Below, one piece after another: positions 8,161-21,628 of a stretch of DNA of 64,000 bases. Made by a program: the position numbers and the translations under genes. Positions within the stretch are counted from its first letter, which is position 1. Every line of letters starts with the position of its first letter. The stretch covers positions 1,054,001 through 1,118,000 of the forward strand of contig CAWCEP010000006.1 in the NCBI GenBank assembly GCA_963794615.1. Reading direction: 5' to 3'. A model generated the notes under the pieces. It was given only the letters and a program-made list of their open reading frames with translations, did no database searches and had not been told where the DNA came from. Source of the stretch: Chersky-840 sp963794615 (lineage in GTDB: Bacteria > Actinomycetota > Acidimicrobiia > Acidimicrobiales > UBA8190).

Positions 8161-11100
8161 TAGGTCTCGACGGTCGCCTTCGCCAACGCGGCGCCCGTCC
8201 ACACGTTTGGCAGTCGAGCATCCCACCCATCCGCGGCCAACCATCTGTCCCGCTCTTCATTCTCGTCTATGACAATGGCTACCTTTGGGTTCGCCCACGC
8301 CGCCTCTACGGGCCACCCGTCGCCGACTTCATAGCCGATCTCAGGCGTCGGCACGCCGAGCGCTATTGCCTCTTCGATGAGTGGTCGGGCGTTACCCACG
8401 ACGAGATCGAGGACCGACCCGGCGTATTCGTCCGGGGGTCGCGCCGTGGCCTCGGGCTCGTCGAGCCAGCGACGATCCTCGTCGATCCCGCGGGCGAGTT
8501 CTCGTCTACCGAGGGCCCGTGCGATCTTCTTGAAGTCCAGGACCAGCAACTCGGGATCGTCGAGGTGACTAGCGGCGATCACGACGACCGTCCAGCCTCG
8601 GTCCTCGAGCTGTCCGCGGATGATGGCGTCTCTTCTGGCACGGTTGGGGTCGCCGTGTAAGCCCGCGGAAAGCCCGTCGAGGTAAATGGCCACAGGCGCA
8701 TCATCGCTCTCATGCACAAAGTCCGGGGTAGTCGAGCCGTATGGCGGACCGATAGCGAGTTGATGCTGGCCTATGAAGCCCCCGAAGGCGGCCCGTTCGA
8801 GTAACCCTCCAAGGCGATCCTCGGGTCCATGCGTACCCACCGGACCCTGGCTGGCGGGTCCGGCCTGGGGCGGGATCACGTAATCGAAAATCGGGATGTC
8901 TGCATAAACCTCGATGAGGCCAAGGGCAACATGCCGGTCGAGGACTCGGTGCCAAAACACGTTGCGGCCAGTGCGAAGGCATTGGTAACACGATGTCTCA
9001 CAGGCGTTCGCGCAGGACCCGAGGAGGGTGCGCAGCACGTCGACGATCTCGAGCCAGCGCTCGACGATCTGGCCGAGTAGCCCCGACCCACCCGGCATTG
9101 GGTCGTAGAGGTACAACGACCACCCTCCGTCGGCGTCGGGGAGCACAAGAGTCTGGAGGTCGTCGGACTCCATTTCGAGAACCTGAGATGCACCCATGCG
9201 GAGCGCCTCTCCCAGATTCGCAGCGTCGCCTTGTGCAGGGAGCCCGAGGAAGTGCAGTGCATCCACGGTAGCGTCCGCCGTGAAACCGAGCCATGCGGGT
9301 GGGCGGCCGCACCGCTCCGTGTGTCTCTGTGTGAAGTTGTCCAGTTCGGCCTGAGAGGAGTACGGCGAACGCGCCGCTCCACAGACCCGACAGACGGGAT
9401 AGCCAAGCTTTCCTTCACGCACGCGGCTCGCGGGTCCTACGTTGACCAGCCGCAACCCCTCTCCAAACAACAGCTGGATCACTCGGCCACCGCTCGTGTA
9501 GGCGGCACCGCCGCGCCGTTCTCCGCGTGGCATGCCTAGAACCACAACCGGCAGCTGGAACCGCTCAGTCTCGTCATCTCGGATCGGTCCGAGCTGAGCA
9601 AGGTCGGCATCGCTGATTGGGAGGGCCTCGAAACTGAGGGCGTCAGCCGCTGCATAGCCAGCTGCGACAGACGACGCGAATCGAACACGTCCCTCGGCGG
9701 GTTCGACGACATAGCGCTCGGTAAGCACCTCGTCCTCGCTTATGGGGAAGTGATAACGCGCAGCCCGGAAGCGGCGCCGGTTGGCGTAAAGGAGATTGCC
9801 GGGGACGAACTCGCGGACTGCGATTGCCGCCGGGCGAGACAATTCAAACTCGCGCTGGCCCGCTCGAGCTGGGAAATGCCGTCACACCGCCTTCGTATAT
9901 GCCGTAGCCGGGAAGGAAGCCAAAAGTGGCCAGCACCGTGAGCGTGTAGGTGTCGGATCGCTCGTCGGCGAGACGACGCAGGAAGTCCTTGCAGCGACTG
10001 AGCTGGCCTTCCTCTTCTGGCTCGAGCTGCCGCAGATTCGCTTCCTGGTTGAGGCGTTGGCGGGTACGGACGGTCCACATCATCCGCTCATGGAGACGGT
10101 TGACAACCTCCTGCAGGTCGCCAGCCATGCTGTCGACGAGCTTTTCGAGCCGCTCTGGCGCTGCTTCCGGTCCGGCCTCCTCAGGCCACCCTCGGGCAAA
10201 TACCTGCTCTGCCGCGGAGACAAGATGGGCGCGGTGACTAGCGATCACGCGGCCAAGGCCGAGTACGTCCGAAGGGCGAGAGCGGTAGTAACGCCGCGGA
10301 CCCTCGAATACGTAGTCGCGGACGTAGGTGGGGAAGGCACGGTCGAGAGACGCCGTGTCGGTGGCGTCAAGGCGTCCGCTGGCCCGCAACCGCAGGAGTT
10401 CCGAGAGCACCGTCGAACGGACGTGTTTGGCGACGAGAACGTCGTTCTTGAGGTTAAAACGCGGAGGGCGAACAGCAGCACCGAGCAAACGGTCCGGGTC
10501 TTGGAAGAAGTACGTATCGTGGATTGCTCGCCGGCAGTACGAATAGAGCACGGCCATGCGCCTGCGCCGCCCGGCTCGCCCGACCCGCTGCCAGTAGTTG
10601 GTAGGCGTCGGCGGCACGTTGCGGAGCAGGATTAGGTCAAGCGCGCCGATGTCCACCCCGAGCTCTAGGGTTGGCGTAGCGACGAGAGTGTTGACTCGGC
10701 CATTCGTCCGCTTGAACTCGCGCTCGATCTCCTCGCGTACTTTGGGCGGAACCTGAGCTGTGTGCTCTTCAGCCAGCACCATACTGAAGGGCCGCTCGAG
10801 GAGGGCCACGTTGTAATCGTCAGCCGGCGGCTCCTCTCGAATGAGCGTCCCCCGGCAGAAGCGCTTGGTACAGACCGAGCCCGGCGTCGGCCGGGCGTGG
10901 ACACGTCGACAGGTAGTGCACCGCCACCGCTCGTGTTGGCGCACCAGCCCGAGTTGAGGCCCGGCCACTTGGCGCACGCCAGCGGCGCCAGACAGCGGTC
11001 TACCGTTCGGAGCCGGTGAGGGTGACAAGCCCAAGAAGGCCCTTGGAGGTGAGGAGTTGCCAGATCGCTTCGACCGCCGAGCGCGGGTCGGCAAGTCCCC

Positions 11101-13833
11101 ACCGTGAGACGAAGTCGACGGCGGCGGTGCGGCCGCGACTGGAAACGACGTGCTGAACGTAGGTATCCTTGTCCCCCGCCTCGCGTTCGAGCTTGAGGCC
11201 GCGTGGCGGGAGGTCGGCGAAGCCGGCAGGGATGAAACCCCGGAGAATCTCTTCATCGCCGGACTTCCAGTAACGACCGAAGATCGGCTCGTCGGGGTCG
11301 GGGAACAGGCGAGCTCGCCGCCACGTATCGAGCAGAGCTGCGGTGCCGTCGCCAGGTCCGCAGGACTCATGCCCAGAACATCGGCAAGTTGCGCACCTCC
11401 GGCTCACCGGCTTCTACGTTCGGCGTAGCCGACGCGCAGCTTGACCCCATCGCTCGAGACTCTCACGCTGGTTCAGAGCGGTCGCGAGTTCGCGGAGGAT
11501 CTGGATCCGCAGGAACCGTGCGAGGTTGTGGCGGCTGAACGTTCCCGAATGCCTCGTCGGCTTCGCTGGAAAATGCCTCGGGCGCTACGCGCCCGAGCCA
11601 ACTCGCGATCGTCTTGCAATCGTACGGTTGAGCACGGCATGGATATCGCCGATCGACACTGGTCCGGTGCTCTCTGTGACCGCTTGCAGCATAAGATGGC
11701 GCAGGCGATAGCGGCGGGCGTGGTCGCGCATCCAGCCAGCCTGGAAGGCAGCGTCCTGGCGGTTGTCGGCGAACACAGCAGATGGCGCTCCGCGTCCGTG
11801 CGGCGGCAGCATTGATCATCTCCTGGGCGAGGATGTGCACGTCGGAAACGGTCACCGCCCTAAGCGGTCGGATGGGCTCGACTCGTCTACCTCCAAACCG
11901 TTGGCTCGTAGCCCCGCAGCCTGGGCATCGGAAGCCGGCGCCTTCGACAACGACAAACACCGGGGCTAGTGAGTCGACCCGCTGACAAGCAGGGTTGTTG
12001 CAGGCGCCTCCCGCCTTCGTATGGAACGCGCCGCACCACCGACATACGTACATGGCAACTCGCCGTGCATCGAGGCGGCGGGTAGCAGGCGACGAAGCGT
12101 CATCGCCATCGTCTCCCTCCTCGGCCAGGAAGCGGTTCGTGAACCGGACATGAGTTCCGGTCTCTTCGCCCACCGGCGTCCACACTGCTGCCTCGCCGAC
12201 GGCGTCACCCCCGATCGGACCGCTGTTGTCCAACCCAAAATCGTTCAGCCAGGTCTCAAAGTAGTGCTGGCCGCAGGTGCGGCAGACCCACAAGGGGAAG
12301 ACGGCGCCTGGCACACGGTCCGGCCCGGCGTCTAGGGCGGTCTCGGGCGAGCCGTAGAGGCGAGGAGACACAGGATCGCCATCCAGGACGACGACCGCTC
12401 CTTCCAGGCCTCGCACAAAGATGTGCATCTTGGGCCTGAGGAGTGGGGCTCCGTCAGCCTCGGCATAAGGGCCGAGGGCGAGGTAGGCGAGTACCTCAAG
12501 GCCGGCGCTTGGTCCAGGAGTACCGTGTCGCGCCAGTCGGCTCCAGACCTTGGCGACTGCGTCGTCAAGATGGTGCGGGTGAACAAGCTCCTCGGAGAGT
12601 ACCCAGCTAAGTTCGTTCGCCGCGAGGTCCTCGTAAAGCACCTCTGACAGGGGCCCTACGCCATTCGGCGCCTGGCCCGTGAGGCGTTCTACAGCCGAGA
12701 TGAGCGCTGGCTCATTCACATCGTCGACTCCTGTGCCAAGTGCCGTCAAGATGTCATTGAGGACGCTGGCCGGATCTGCCGGTGGTGCGGGGATAATGCG
12801 GCGCCCAGGACGGGTAGGGGCGACGAATCGCTCGCTGACGAGCTGAACGAGATCCTGCGGAACTCCGAAGAGTCGGGAAAGGAACGCCGGACCTACCTCG
12901 GTGCTGTGTTCGGGGTCGACAATGGTGGCGGAAGTGGCCACACAGGTGACCTCGTCCACCGTCTTGCCGCAGAACGCTCGGAGACGCCGCATAAGACAAG
13001 CAACCTCAGCGCCGGTGGCCCCGCCATACGTGTGGGCCTCATCGAGCACGAGGAACCGGAGTGGAGCGTCTGCGAACAGGCCGAGATCACGGCCTCTTGT
13101 GAGTAGGATCTCCAGTTGGTTAGCGTTTGTAAGTAGCATCCGGGGCCGTCGTTCAACGATGTCTTCCTCGCTAATGCACTCCTCCCAGGGGGTGACGGCG
13201 ACACCTTCTTCGAGTCGGCGTCTACGCTCAAGCTCATACCCGTCGCGACCGACGCCCTGTGCCAACTGAACAATGTTGGCATCCGCCCGCCGCCGAGGAG
13301 TGGAGCCAACGTAAAGGCCGAAGGTGACGCCAGTACCGGCCAGGAGACCCCGGAGTCGGTCTCGCTGATCGGACGCCAGCGCGTTCATTGGGTAAACAAG
13401 CACAGCGGTAACGCCGGGCTGTGAATCTGGATCGTCCCGCAGCGTCAGGCAGTGATCGATGATTGGGTAGAAGAACGATTCTGTCTTGCCCGAACCGGTT
13501 CCCGTCGAAAGGAGAACGTGCCGGCCGGCCTCCACTGCTTCAAGTGTGTCCTGCTGGTGGCGGAACAAAATGGGATGTTCGGCGATGCCGGCCAGAGCGG
13601 GATGGATTCGACCTGCTGCCAGCAAGATCGGCGAGGCTGTCGGCGAGCTCGAACGCCCGCGCGACCGAGAGGTATGGACCCTTCACGAGCGGGGAAGTCC
13701 CGAACGCTCCCGTGCCAAGAAGCAGTCGTGCTTGAGCGGCCAGATCAGGGTCAGCAATCGGGAAAGCAGTTAGCTGGTAGCGGCGGAACTGCTCATTGAC
13801 CTGTCCCGCGAACCAGATCGGGTTGAGCGCCAT
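8160..13833 (-). CDS. Giant DEAD/DEAH helicase with DUF1998 and nuclease-like C-terminus, frame-broken
   Basis: About 1,890 aa if single-base breaks (near 13,620, in 11.0-11.8 kb, and near 9,840) are repaired. Order: N-terminal region; Walker A GTGSGKTES (about residue 111); DEAH box VLDEAHTYGG (about 265); several Cys pairs (CRTCGQ, CRWCGAF, CPGCGA); helicase C-terminal motifs LELGVDIGA and YWQRVGRAGRR (about 1060-1090); DUF1998 cysteines CANACETSCYQCLR (about 1610). Then comes a stretch resembling restriction-endonuclease folds (TPDFVHESDDAPVAIYLDG) and a second similar unit near the end (PVEAAWANPKVAIVIDEN). This matches a DrmA plus DrmB fusion, or a DruE-like helicase. The ATG overlaps the methyltransferase stop (TGATG). 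Confidence 0.8.
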
Positions 13834-16800
13834 CAAGCCTCCCTGAGGATACGACGGGCGTCGCGGTTGGCATTCTCCCAGCCGCCCGCCGGCACATAGA
13901 TCTCGTCAAGCCCGAATCCAAGGCCCTGGGCCCTGCGACGGTCGGCGAGGCGCACAGCCTCACACTCCGCCTGTTCCGCCCCTTCGGCGTGCATTACCCG
14001 ACACACCTGAACGGCAAGGTTGGGATACCGGTGCTCCTCAGGCACGCCCTTATCGTTGATCGGAAAACGGGTGGCGATATGGGCCATGTCATCGGGCATC
14101 AATCCGTAGACTTCGGCTACGAGAGCCTCGAGCAACAGACGAGCCGCCAGTCGGTCGGCTGGATCAATGATCGGATCCTTGGCCGAACCATCGAAGTCCG
14201 CGCCTAAGGCATTGAGCCGCCAAACGAGGTCCGGGGCGCGACGGGCGAACGAACTACGACCATCTGCTTGCGCAATGGGGAGGGTCTCCATATGGAACCA
14301 GTTCAGGTTTGCAGACACCTTCATACGAATCAGATAATCCATGACCAATGAGCCAAAGGTGGCGGTCAGCGCTGGCGCGAGCTCGCCTACCCCATCAAGC
14401 GTTGGCGCTGCATTCCCGTGCACAGAAGGCGGAATAAGTGCGGTGATCAAGGTTCGTTGATTGGTCACGTTCTGCACGGCCCTGTAAGTAATCCACGCGG
14501 ATTGCCAGACGTCACCCAGTTTGCTCAGTGCTGCTTCGTGCGACACGAATCGCGTCGGAGCCGCGAAGTAAGGATTTGCGAGATTGAACGACTTACCCTC
14601 GTAAAGGACCATGAAACCCTCAACCCAAAGTCGCGCCCTGACCCTGGGATCTCGGGAGTCGTCGGACGGATCGAGGAATCCATCACGCTCAAGCTCGCGA
14701 CGAGAGGTGAAGAGCTTCGAATCATTTGTCATGTCGAGCTCGCGAGAATAGGTGGCACCGATTTGAGCAATGAGATCGCCGAGAAGAGGGTGGTCGCCGT
14801 AGATCTGGTCCGCAAGGGTGAGATCTCGGTGATCCTTCAGCTCCATGAAGGAAAGCGTCGTTGGCGCGAAGCGGCGCACCTCGGCAACGCTGATTGGAAG
14901 CGCCGGAGGGTTCAGGCGCTCCCACTCGGCTACGTCGCGTCGCATGAAGGCGGTGAGCACCGTGCTTGACTTTCCCCCGCGCTCGACAACAATGGGCGCA
15001 AACCGAAACTGACGGTGGATCGGGAAGATCCGGTGCGCATTCTCGAAGCCGTAACACCACTCCCAGCGACAGTGATCTAGGAACAGACGCCGGAGGCTCC
15101 TCCGATCCGGCGTCTCGCCAAATTCCCGATGGAACGACGAACCCCAGCCTGCCACCAGGCGCCAGCAGGTGGTGGGCCACCTCCAGGAACAACTTGTACG
15201 TGTTGAGATCGGCCGATCCCTGGTAGCGGAACGGCTGCTCGGGATCGGCGGTCCCCGTTCGGCTCCTCCGCAGTTCAACCCATGATTTAGCAAGGAGGTC
15301 GGCTTCACGCCCTCGTCCCGGCGTGACGGCGAAGGGCTCCGACGAAGCACTCACCCAGTTGCTCATCGCCTTGAATCCAGCCTGATAGCGAACCCAACCA
15401 TCCTCGATGGACGAATCGGTGGCGAAGAGCCTGCGCTGTATGGCCAGTGCTTCCTGCTTGGCATAGGTCCGGTACAGCGGATCCTCGTTCGAAAAGAATT
15501 CCTTGGAGTTGGGCTTGGAGATCTCCCAAGGTGGATTGCCAAGCATCGCGTCGAAACCACGTCGGTCAGGACGGAAGACATCGGGAAACTCGATCTCCCA
15601 GTGGAAGAACAGCCGCGACCCATGGAGTTGGTCGACAATCTCATCCACGGCAGGGGTAGGCGAGCTCCAAACCGATGGAGTGAGCGCTGGCTCCTGCTGC
15701 GCTGGCCAGAACCAGGCGGCACACCACCGGTTCATCGCCCGCTTCAGATCGGTGTAGTCGTCGCTCTCGACAAGTTTCCTGTACGCGGTCTCACGCACCT
15801 CCGCCGGCATCTCGTGGATCGCAGCGAAGCGCTCCCTGAGTATGGCGGCCGTTTCCGGGCTGGGCCGATGGCCGTCTCTCCAAACAGTTGACCCTGGCCG
15901 CTGGCTGCTCGAATCCATGCGGCCAATTTCGGCTTCACCCGGTCAGTGAGGACCTCCTTCAGCCACTTGGTCCGCGTTCCGGTGCGGCCGTCGCCTGCTT
16001 CTCGGTCCCAGCCCCGTGCCGGGTAGTCCTCGACCAGATGGAGCCAGCACCCGACTAGCGAGTCGCCGACCTTGAGCTTGTGGTCCAGAAACTCGAAGGG
16101 AAGCTCGCGATCGAGTGTCTCGACCCACAGGGCCAGTCGTGCCAACTCGACCGCCATCGGATTGATGTCGACCCCGTAGATGCATCGTTCAACCACATGG
16201 CGTGCCAGCCTGGCCCTCAGCAAGCTGTCGAAGCGTTCGTGGTCGGGAGGCACCGGAAGGAGCTCCTCATGGGCGGCACCGGTGGCTGTACTGCCGAAGG
16301 GCAGGCTGACAACAGCCTGATCGCCGTGAGCGGTGATCCGCTTATGGAAGGCGAGCGAAGTGGCTAGTGCTTCGGTGAGGTAGCGAAGAGCAGCCACGAG
16401 GAACGACCCAGAACCCATGGCTGGGTCGCACACTTTGATCGCGAGAATCTCCTCAGGTTGTCGCGGTATTCGTCGGCTCTCTCCGGCAGCTCGTAACAAA
16501 GCGGCTCTAGAGTTCGATGAGCGAGCGGCACAGCCAGCGCCGGACGTGTATAGAAGGTGCCGCTACCCTTGCGCAGCCCGCCCCAGGCCGCTAGATAGAG
16601 ACCACCTGCAGGCACAACGTTGGCGATCAGCTGTTGGGCAGCGGCAACCCTTTGACGAACGTAGGCGACGCTATCTGCCTCTCGGCCTCTCGGGCGGCGA
16701 ACAAGCCCGCCGGCCTCAACGGCGTGTTCAGCCCAGGACTGCGCCTGGCGGAGGAGATCCTCGTCGGTCAAAAGCCCGCTCTCGACGAGGGGTTCTGGCC

Positions 16801-18361
16801 CAGCGTCGCCGACATCTTGGCTTGCTTCTTCGGTGACTGAGTTGGATCCTTCTGTCGTCTCGGGGCCTTCCTCCTCCTCTTTGCTCCTCGCCCTCACCGT
16901 CGGCTTTGACAGCTTCCCGCGCCGCGGTCCTTGCGGAGCGCGTCGATCATTCGTTTGATGTCGGCGTCAGAAAGCGACTCGAGGCGACGCAGGGGAAGGG
17001 CTGGCTGGCGTCCTAGGTTGAGGAAGACCACGGCGTCGTCCTCAGCGGCTCGCTTGAGGCCGTAGTCGAGGAGGCCCTCGTAGATGATTCCGATGTACTC
17101 AGTCCGAAGATCAGAGAAGTCAACTGGCCCTGCCACCCACGCATTTTGGGTCCCGCGCCGGACTCGGACGCGACCGATCTTAAGGAGCCGCAGGACCCTC
17201 CAGACATTAGCGTCGTCGACCGATACGTCCTCGAAGGCTGCGAGGGCGCGAAGGACCGTATCGGCGTCGCCAGCGTCACCCGGCATAAACAGGCTGCCGC
17301 CATAAGCCGGGATGGGAAGGTCCTGGTGAGGTGAACCACCCCAGACGATGCGGAACAGGGCGAGCAGCCGAGGCCACGAGGACCGCCGGTCGCCGAGCTC
17401 TCCGACGCCGTCAGTCCGTGCAGCTTCGCTGAGCTGCTGGTACAGGCCCTCCACGCCATAGGACTGATGGTAGATCTCGGTGGCGGAGGGCAGCAGATCG
17501 CGGGCTTCGGCGAAGAGCAGGACGACAAGCCGCATCACTATGCGGGTGCCAGCCTGGTACAAGGCGCGCAAGACCGATTCATCGTCAAGCCGGTGCCCCG
17601 TCTTCAGGATCCTTGGCGATCCGGTTCAGGAGGTCTGGATCCCGACGCAACTCATGGTCGAGTGAGCCGAGGAGGAGTTCAATGGCGTTACGGACCTGTT
17701 CACCGAGCACCTGCGCCAGGTCGCCCTGGCGATACCGGCTGGCCTGAACAGCGGACGAGAGCTGCGAGCCCTTAGCTTCAAGAAGCGATTCGGCGCCGAG
17801 AACGGTCCGAAGACCCGCAAGCTGAGCACGGCCTTCGGCCACGTCGAACCATGCATTTGCATCCCATTCGGCCCAAGCGTCGTAGTCCGGTCCAGCATGA
17901 AGGACACGGAATTGGACGCCGTTGGTGAGGAGACCGAGGGGCATTCCCGTTGACCGCAGAAGATCGACAAGCCGCGCGTGCGGTCGTCGGCCGCGTCCGA
18001 CGCCGATCCGTTCGATGTCGTCAACGACGACGGCCAGACGGGCTCCGTCATCCTTGATCAAGACGCGGTGCGGGCGGAGTGCTTCCCCGGTCGGGCTGAT
18101 GGCCTTGAAGCGGGCCTCGACTTGGTTGCCCTTCTGCCAACCGCTGAGGTCAAGGAATCCTTCGAGGACACCATCGACGAAAGCTCGCCGCGTTTCGGTA
18201 GTGGCGGGAGTCGCTCCGAACCGAAGCCACTCCGAGCGCAACCGCTCGTAGTGGCGGGTCGGTGTCGTCGCCGTGTCCGGGAAAAACTCCGGCAGGAGTG
18301 CGGGGGCGACGAGCATCCCGCCGTGGCGGAGTTGGGACCACCAGTCGTGAGTCTCGACCAT
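13833..18361 (-). CDS. Large class I N6-adenine DNA methyltransferase (DrmMI/PglX-like), frame-broken
   Basis: About 1,509 aa. SAM-binding motif I reads VCDPAMGSGSFLVAALRYL (about residue 640); catalytic motif IV NPPW, in AMLGNPPWEISKP, is about 300 residues later, so it should methylate adenine N6. The N-terminal 250 residues (MVETHDWW; later LGLLTNGVQFRVLHAG) resemble the region before the methylase core in long defence methyltransferases and type IIG enzymes. The C-terminal half (ENAHRIFPIHRQFRFAPIVV; later NLNWFHMETLPIAQ) fits the target-recognition part of such proteins. Frame breaks fall near 17,580, 16,895, 16,450, 15,850 and 15,200. It starts in TGATG overlap with the SNF2 gene and ends in TGATG overlap with the helicase gene. 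It could provide self/non-self marking. Confidence 0.78.
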
Positions 18362-21300
18362 CAGTGGGACCCGGCAACTGGAAGAGCAACGGCGATACCT
18401 ACCGGGGACAACTCGAATCGCTGCAAGCTGAACCGGCGAGGTAAGATTTCGTCGAGTAGGCGGACACGGTCTGTCTCGAGCCGCAGTCGGAGGCGCTCCC
18501 GTTGTGACTCCAGCCTCTCGAATTTCTGCGCGTCTTCGAGCCGTCGGCTCGCCCGCTCGAAGGCATGGAGGTTGGCCTCATTCTCGTCCGCGTCAAAGGT
18601 CAGTTGGTCGGCACACTGCTTAGCGAGCGTTAGCTCCCGCCTAAGGCGCTCGAGAAGGCGTTCACCGCGCTCAAGTCTTCAATTCCTCGATTCGGTCTGT
18701 ATAAAGCTGCTGCTCCCGCTTGCGCTCTCCCTTCTGGGCTCGATCCAACAGGACCGCACTCCTCTGTTCCAGTGTGTCGCGCTCCTGAGCAAGGTGCTTG
18801 GACAAGCCGGCCCGAAGGTCGTCCCAGTCAGCGGCAAGGCGACGCCTCCATTCAGTGAGTTCTTGAACGGTGAGCGGCTCGCCGTCGTCCTTAGGGGGTT
18901 CGGTGGGATTGAGCCCTTCAAGGGTGTACGCGTAGGCCAGCAATTCGGAGTGCACGGACTCGCGTAGCTCATTTGTTGCTTCGGCCAATGCGTAAATGAC
19001 CACGACGGCGGTGTCTAGCTCGGTATGCTGAAACACGGTCCATCTGGCCAGGTTCCCTTGGGGATCCCACAGTCGACGGCGAAGCCCGGCAAGAGCACGT
19101 CGCATCACCGGATGCCCGAGACGGAGCAGGACGAGGTCGGGCCGTGGGCGGAATACCTTGCGCCCGCTGATGCGCTCGACGAATGCATCTGCATCAAAGG
19201 TCATCCGAGGCATGGAGCGGTCCTGTCGGCCTCCTCGAAGGCGGAGGTGGTCGTCGATGAGGCGCTGCCATGACGGTGGGACCACGTCGAACCGGTACTC
19301 CCCCTCCGTGACTGGGGCTAGGCGGCCACCGTCGAGTTCCGCTGCGCTGCCGAGGAGACGGGCAAGTGCGTTCGCGTTGAGATGTAAGCGTGCCTCGCTG
19401 GCCGTCAGTCGCGCTAGCGGAGTGGCACCGCTCGACGTCTCGCCATCATCGTGGCCGGCGAGATCGGCTCGCTCAGGAGCGAAGGTAAGAGTGTGGGTAA
19501 CACGTTCGTCGAGCTGGTCAACAGCTATTGGCTGCACAGTAAAGTGCTCGTCGAGAGCGGAGTCGATGACGTCGCTGACGCTGCCCAGGTCGCCGCGGAC
19601 CTGTTCCACCTTGTGACGACATAGTCGAGGAACTTGAGGTCCTCGTCTTCGTCGGAGGTGAAGTGGAAGGCGACGACGTCCCTTGCTTGGCCATGCCGGT
19701 CAACTCGGCCATTTCGCTGCTCCAGGCGCATCGGGTTCCACGGGATCTCCCAGTGAAAGACATAGCGACACGAGGTCTGGAGGTTCAGGCCCTCGGATGC
19801 GACGTCTGTCGCGACCAGCACGCGGCGGGTCATTCGGCGTCGTTGAACTGCGCCTTCACGTCGGCGCGCTCGGCTAGCGAGGAGCCGCCGAAGAGGAGCT
19901 GCACAGCGGGACGTCCAGCCCCGCTGCCGCGCGCGCGAACAGCACCTAGTCATAGCGTATCTTTGTACTCGGTGAACCAGATCGACCCGCTCGTCGGGAC
20001 GAAAACCCTGTCCATCCTTGCGATAGCCGCTCGTCGAGCCAGCCAGTGAATGCCTCCCATTTGCCTCTTCGGGTAGGCGGATCGCCTGAGGTGAGATCGA
20101 GCGGCTCGTCGCCACTTCGCGGCCGCCAGCCAAGCGTCGGCGAGCGCATTGCTCACGTGATCGCCTAGGGTCGCGAAGAGCTGTGCCCGTGGCGGGCAAG
20201 CCAGCAGGCGCCCTGCCGTACGACGTCCTCCTCACGTCGGGCCTTCTCGGTCGTCGTCCGAGGTGGGGACTCGGCTCGACGGCCGCGCGACCTCCAGCTC
20301 GGCCAGGTCGGTGATCGCATCGTCAAATCCCTCGACGTGCTTCCACCACGTGCGGCGCGAAGCGCGTACGGACACGATAGCAGCCTCTTGGTGAGCAGGC
20401 GAAAAGACGAAGCGCCCGACCCGGCGTTCTTGGCCTCCCATGCCCTCAAACAGGGTCGCGCCTGCCTGTCGGTAGGTCGTCAACGCGTCGACCAGGTTGC
20501 AGCTCGGCGGCGACTCCACTCGAACGGGACTCCTTCGACAGTGCGGTCGGTGAATGGGCTGGGGTCTCCCGTTGCTCTCGCTGCGGCGGTTCAGCTCGCT
20601 CTTCATGCGCCGGACCATCACAACGTCGAGCTGCTGGCGTCGTGCGCTCGTAGAGCTCCGACGTCTGTCGGAAGCGGACCGGGTCGAGCTGCTCCAAGAG
20701 GCCCGTGAATGAGTAGGTGAAGCCGTTGTGGGGCGTGGCAGTCAGGAAGAGCCGGTGCTCGAAGTGGGGAGTGATCTCGCCGAGCATCCGCGATCGTTCG
20801 GAGCGCTCGGCCAGCGAGTGCGGAGCAAGGTTGTGGGCTTCGTCGACTACAAGGAAATCCCAGGCGAGGGCGTGTCCACGCTCGAGAGTGCCGGCGGCGG
20901 CGAGGAACTGCGAAAGAACATCCGGCTGGCGCAGGAAGTCCATCGACGTGATCGCCCTCGGCGTGACCGCCCAGGGATTGGCGTCCATGCCGTACTCGCG
21001 CTGGATTTCGACCATCGCCCCTCGGTCAAGGACCAAGAAGTCCAGGCTGAACTTGTCGGCCATCTCTTCGCGCCACTGCAGCTGAAGCGAGGCTGGGCAG
21101 ACGACCAGCACGCGCCGGATGCGCCGGCGGGCGATGAGCTCGGTGAGGATAAGACCTGCCTCGATGGTCTTGCCGAGGCCCACGTCATCGGCGAGGAGAA
21201 GCGACACCCGCGGCATCTCGATAGCCTTGAGAACGGGCAGGAGCTGGTAGTCCTCTATGGCGACTGCACCTTCCCAAGGTGAAATGAAGCCGTCACCCTC

Positions 21301-21628
21301 GGTCGTGAGGCCGGGCAGCCGAGAGACCGATGTCCAGCGCAGGGCGTCTATGAAGGCGGCAAACCTAACCGGTGGGTCTGGTGGTGCACTCAGATCGTCG
21401 ACTCGCGGAAATCCGACACCGGTGAGCACGGACGCTCGCCATTCCCGCTCCCAGAGGACCCGGTCGTCGGCGGGGTAATTCCGATCCGTCCAGGTACTCC
21501 ACCTCCACGAGGTGGAACAAGCCGTCAGGCGCGTTGTACGCAATGACATTTCGAACAGCCCCTGGCCGGCCTCGCACGAGCACCGCCTGGCCGGGCTGTG
21601 GCACCCGTACGTCCTCAGTGACAGTCAC
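18361..21628 (-). CDS. SNF2-family helicase (DrmD-like), frame-broken
   Basis: About 1,089 aa from GTG 21628 (GGGGAG upstream). Motifs: Walker A region LADDVGLGKTIEAG (about residue 150), DEAH box VVDEAHNLAPHS (about 262), LTATPHNG, then the second RecA domain ending with WEIPWNPMRLEQRNGRVDRH (about 630), all typical of SNF2/RapA-type ATPases. The C-terminal third is helical and charged (LRLRLETDRVRLLDEILPRR). Frame breaks occur near 21,480, 20,640, 20,230, 19,940, 19,620 and 18,665. An SNF2 helicase directly before a large adenine methylase and a DUF1998 helicase is the order known from class 1 DISARM (drmD, drmMI, drmA, drmB). The stop overlaps the methyltransferase start. Confidence 0.8.

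Noticed and set aside
8160..13833. Druantia system (DruE)
   Set aside because: The helicase is DruE-like, but no other Druantia gene is recognisable nearby.
13833..18361. BREX (PglX) or type IIG restriction enzyme
   Set aside because: The methylase resembles PglX, but no pglZ, brxC/pglY or brxL is present; the N-terminal nuclease motif of a IIG enzyme could not be identified.
8160..21628. Canonical DISARM
   Set aside because: No phospholipase-D drmC gene is visible, drmA and drmB functions are in one giant protein, and the NurA set is extra; I call it DISARM-like only.
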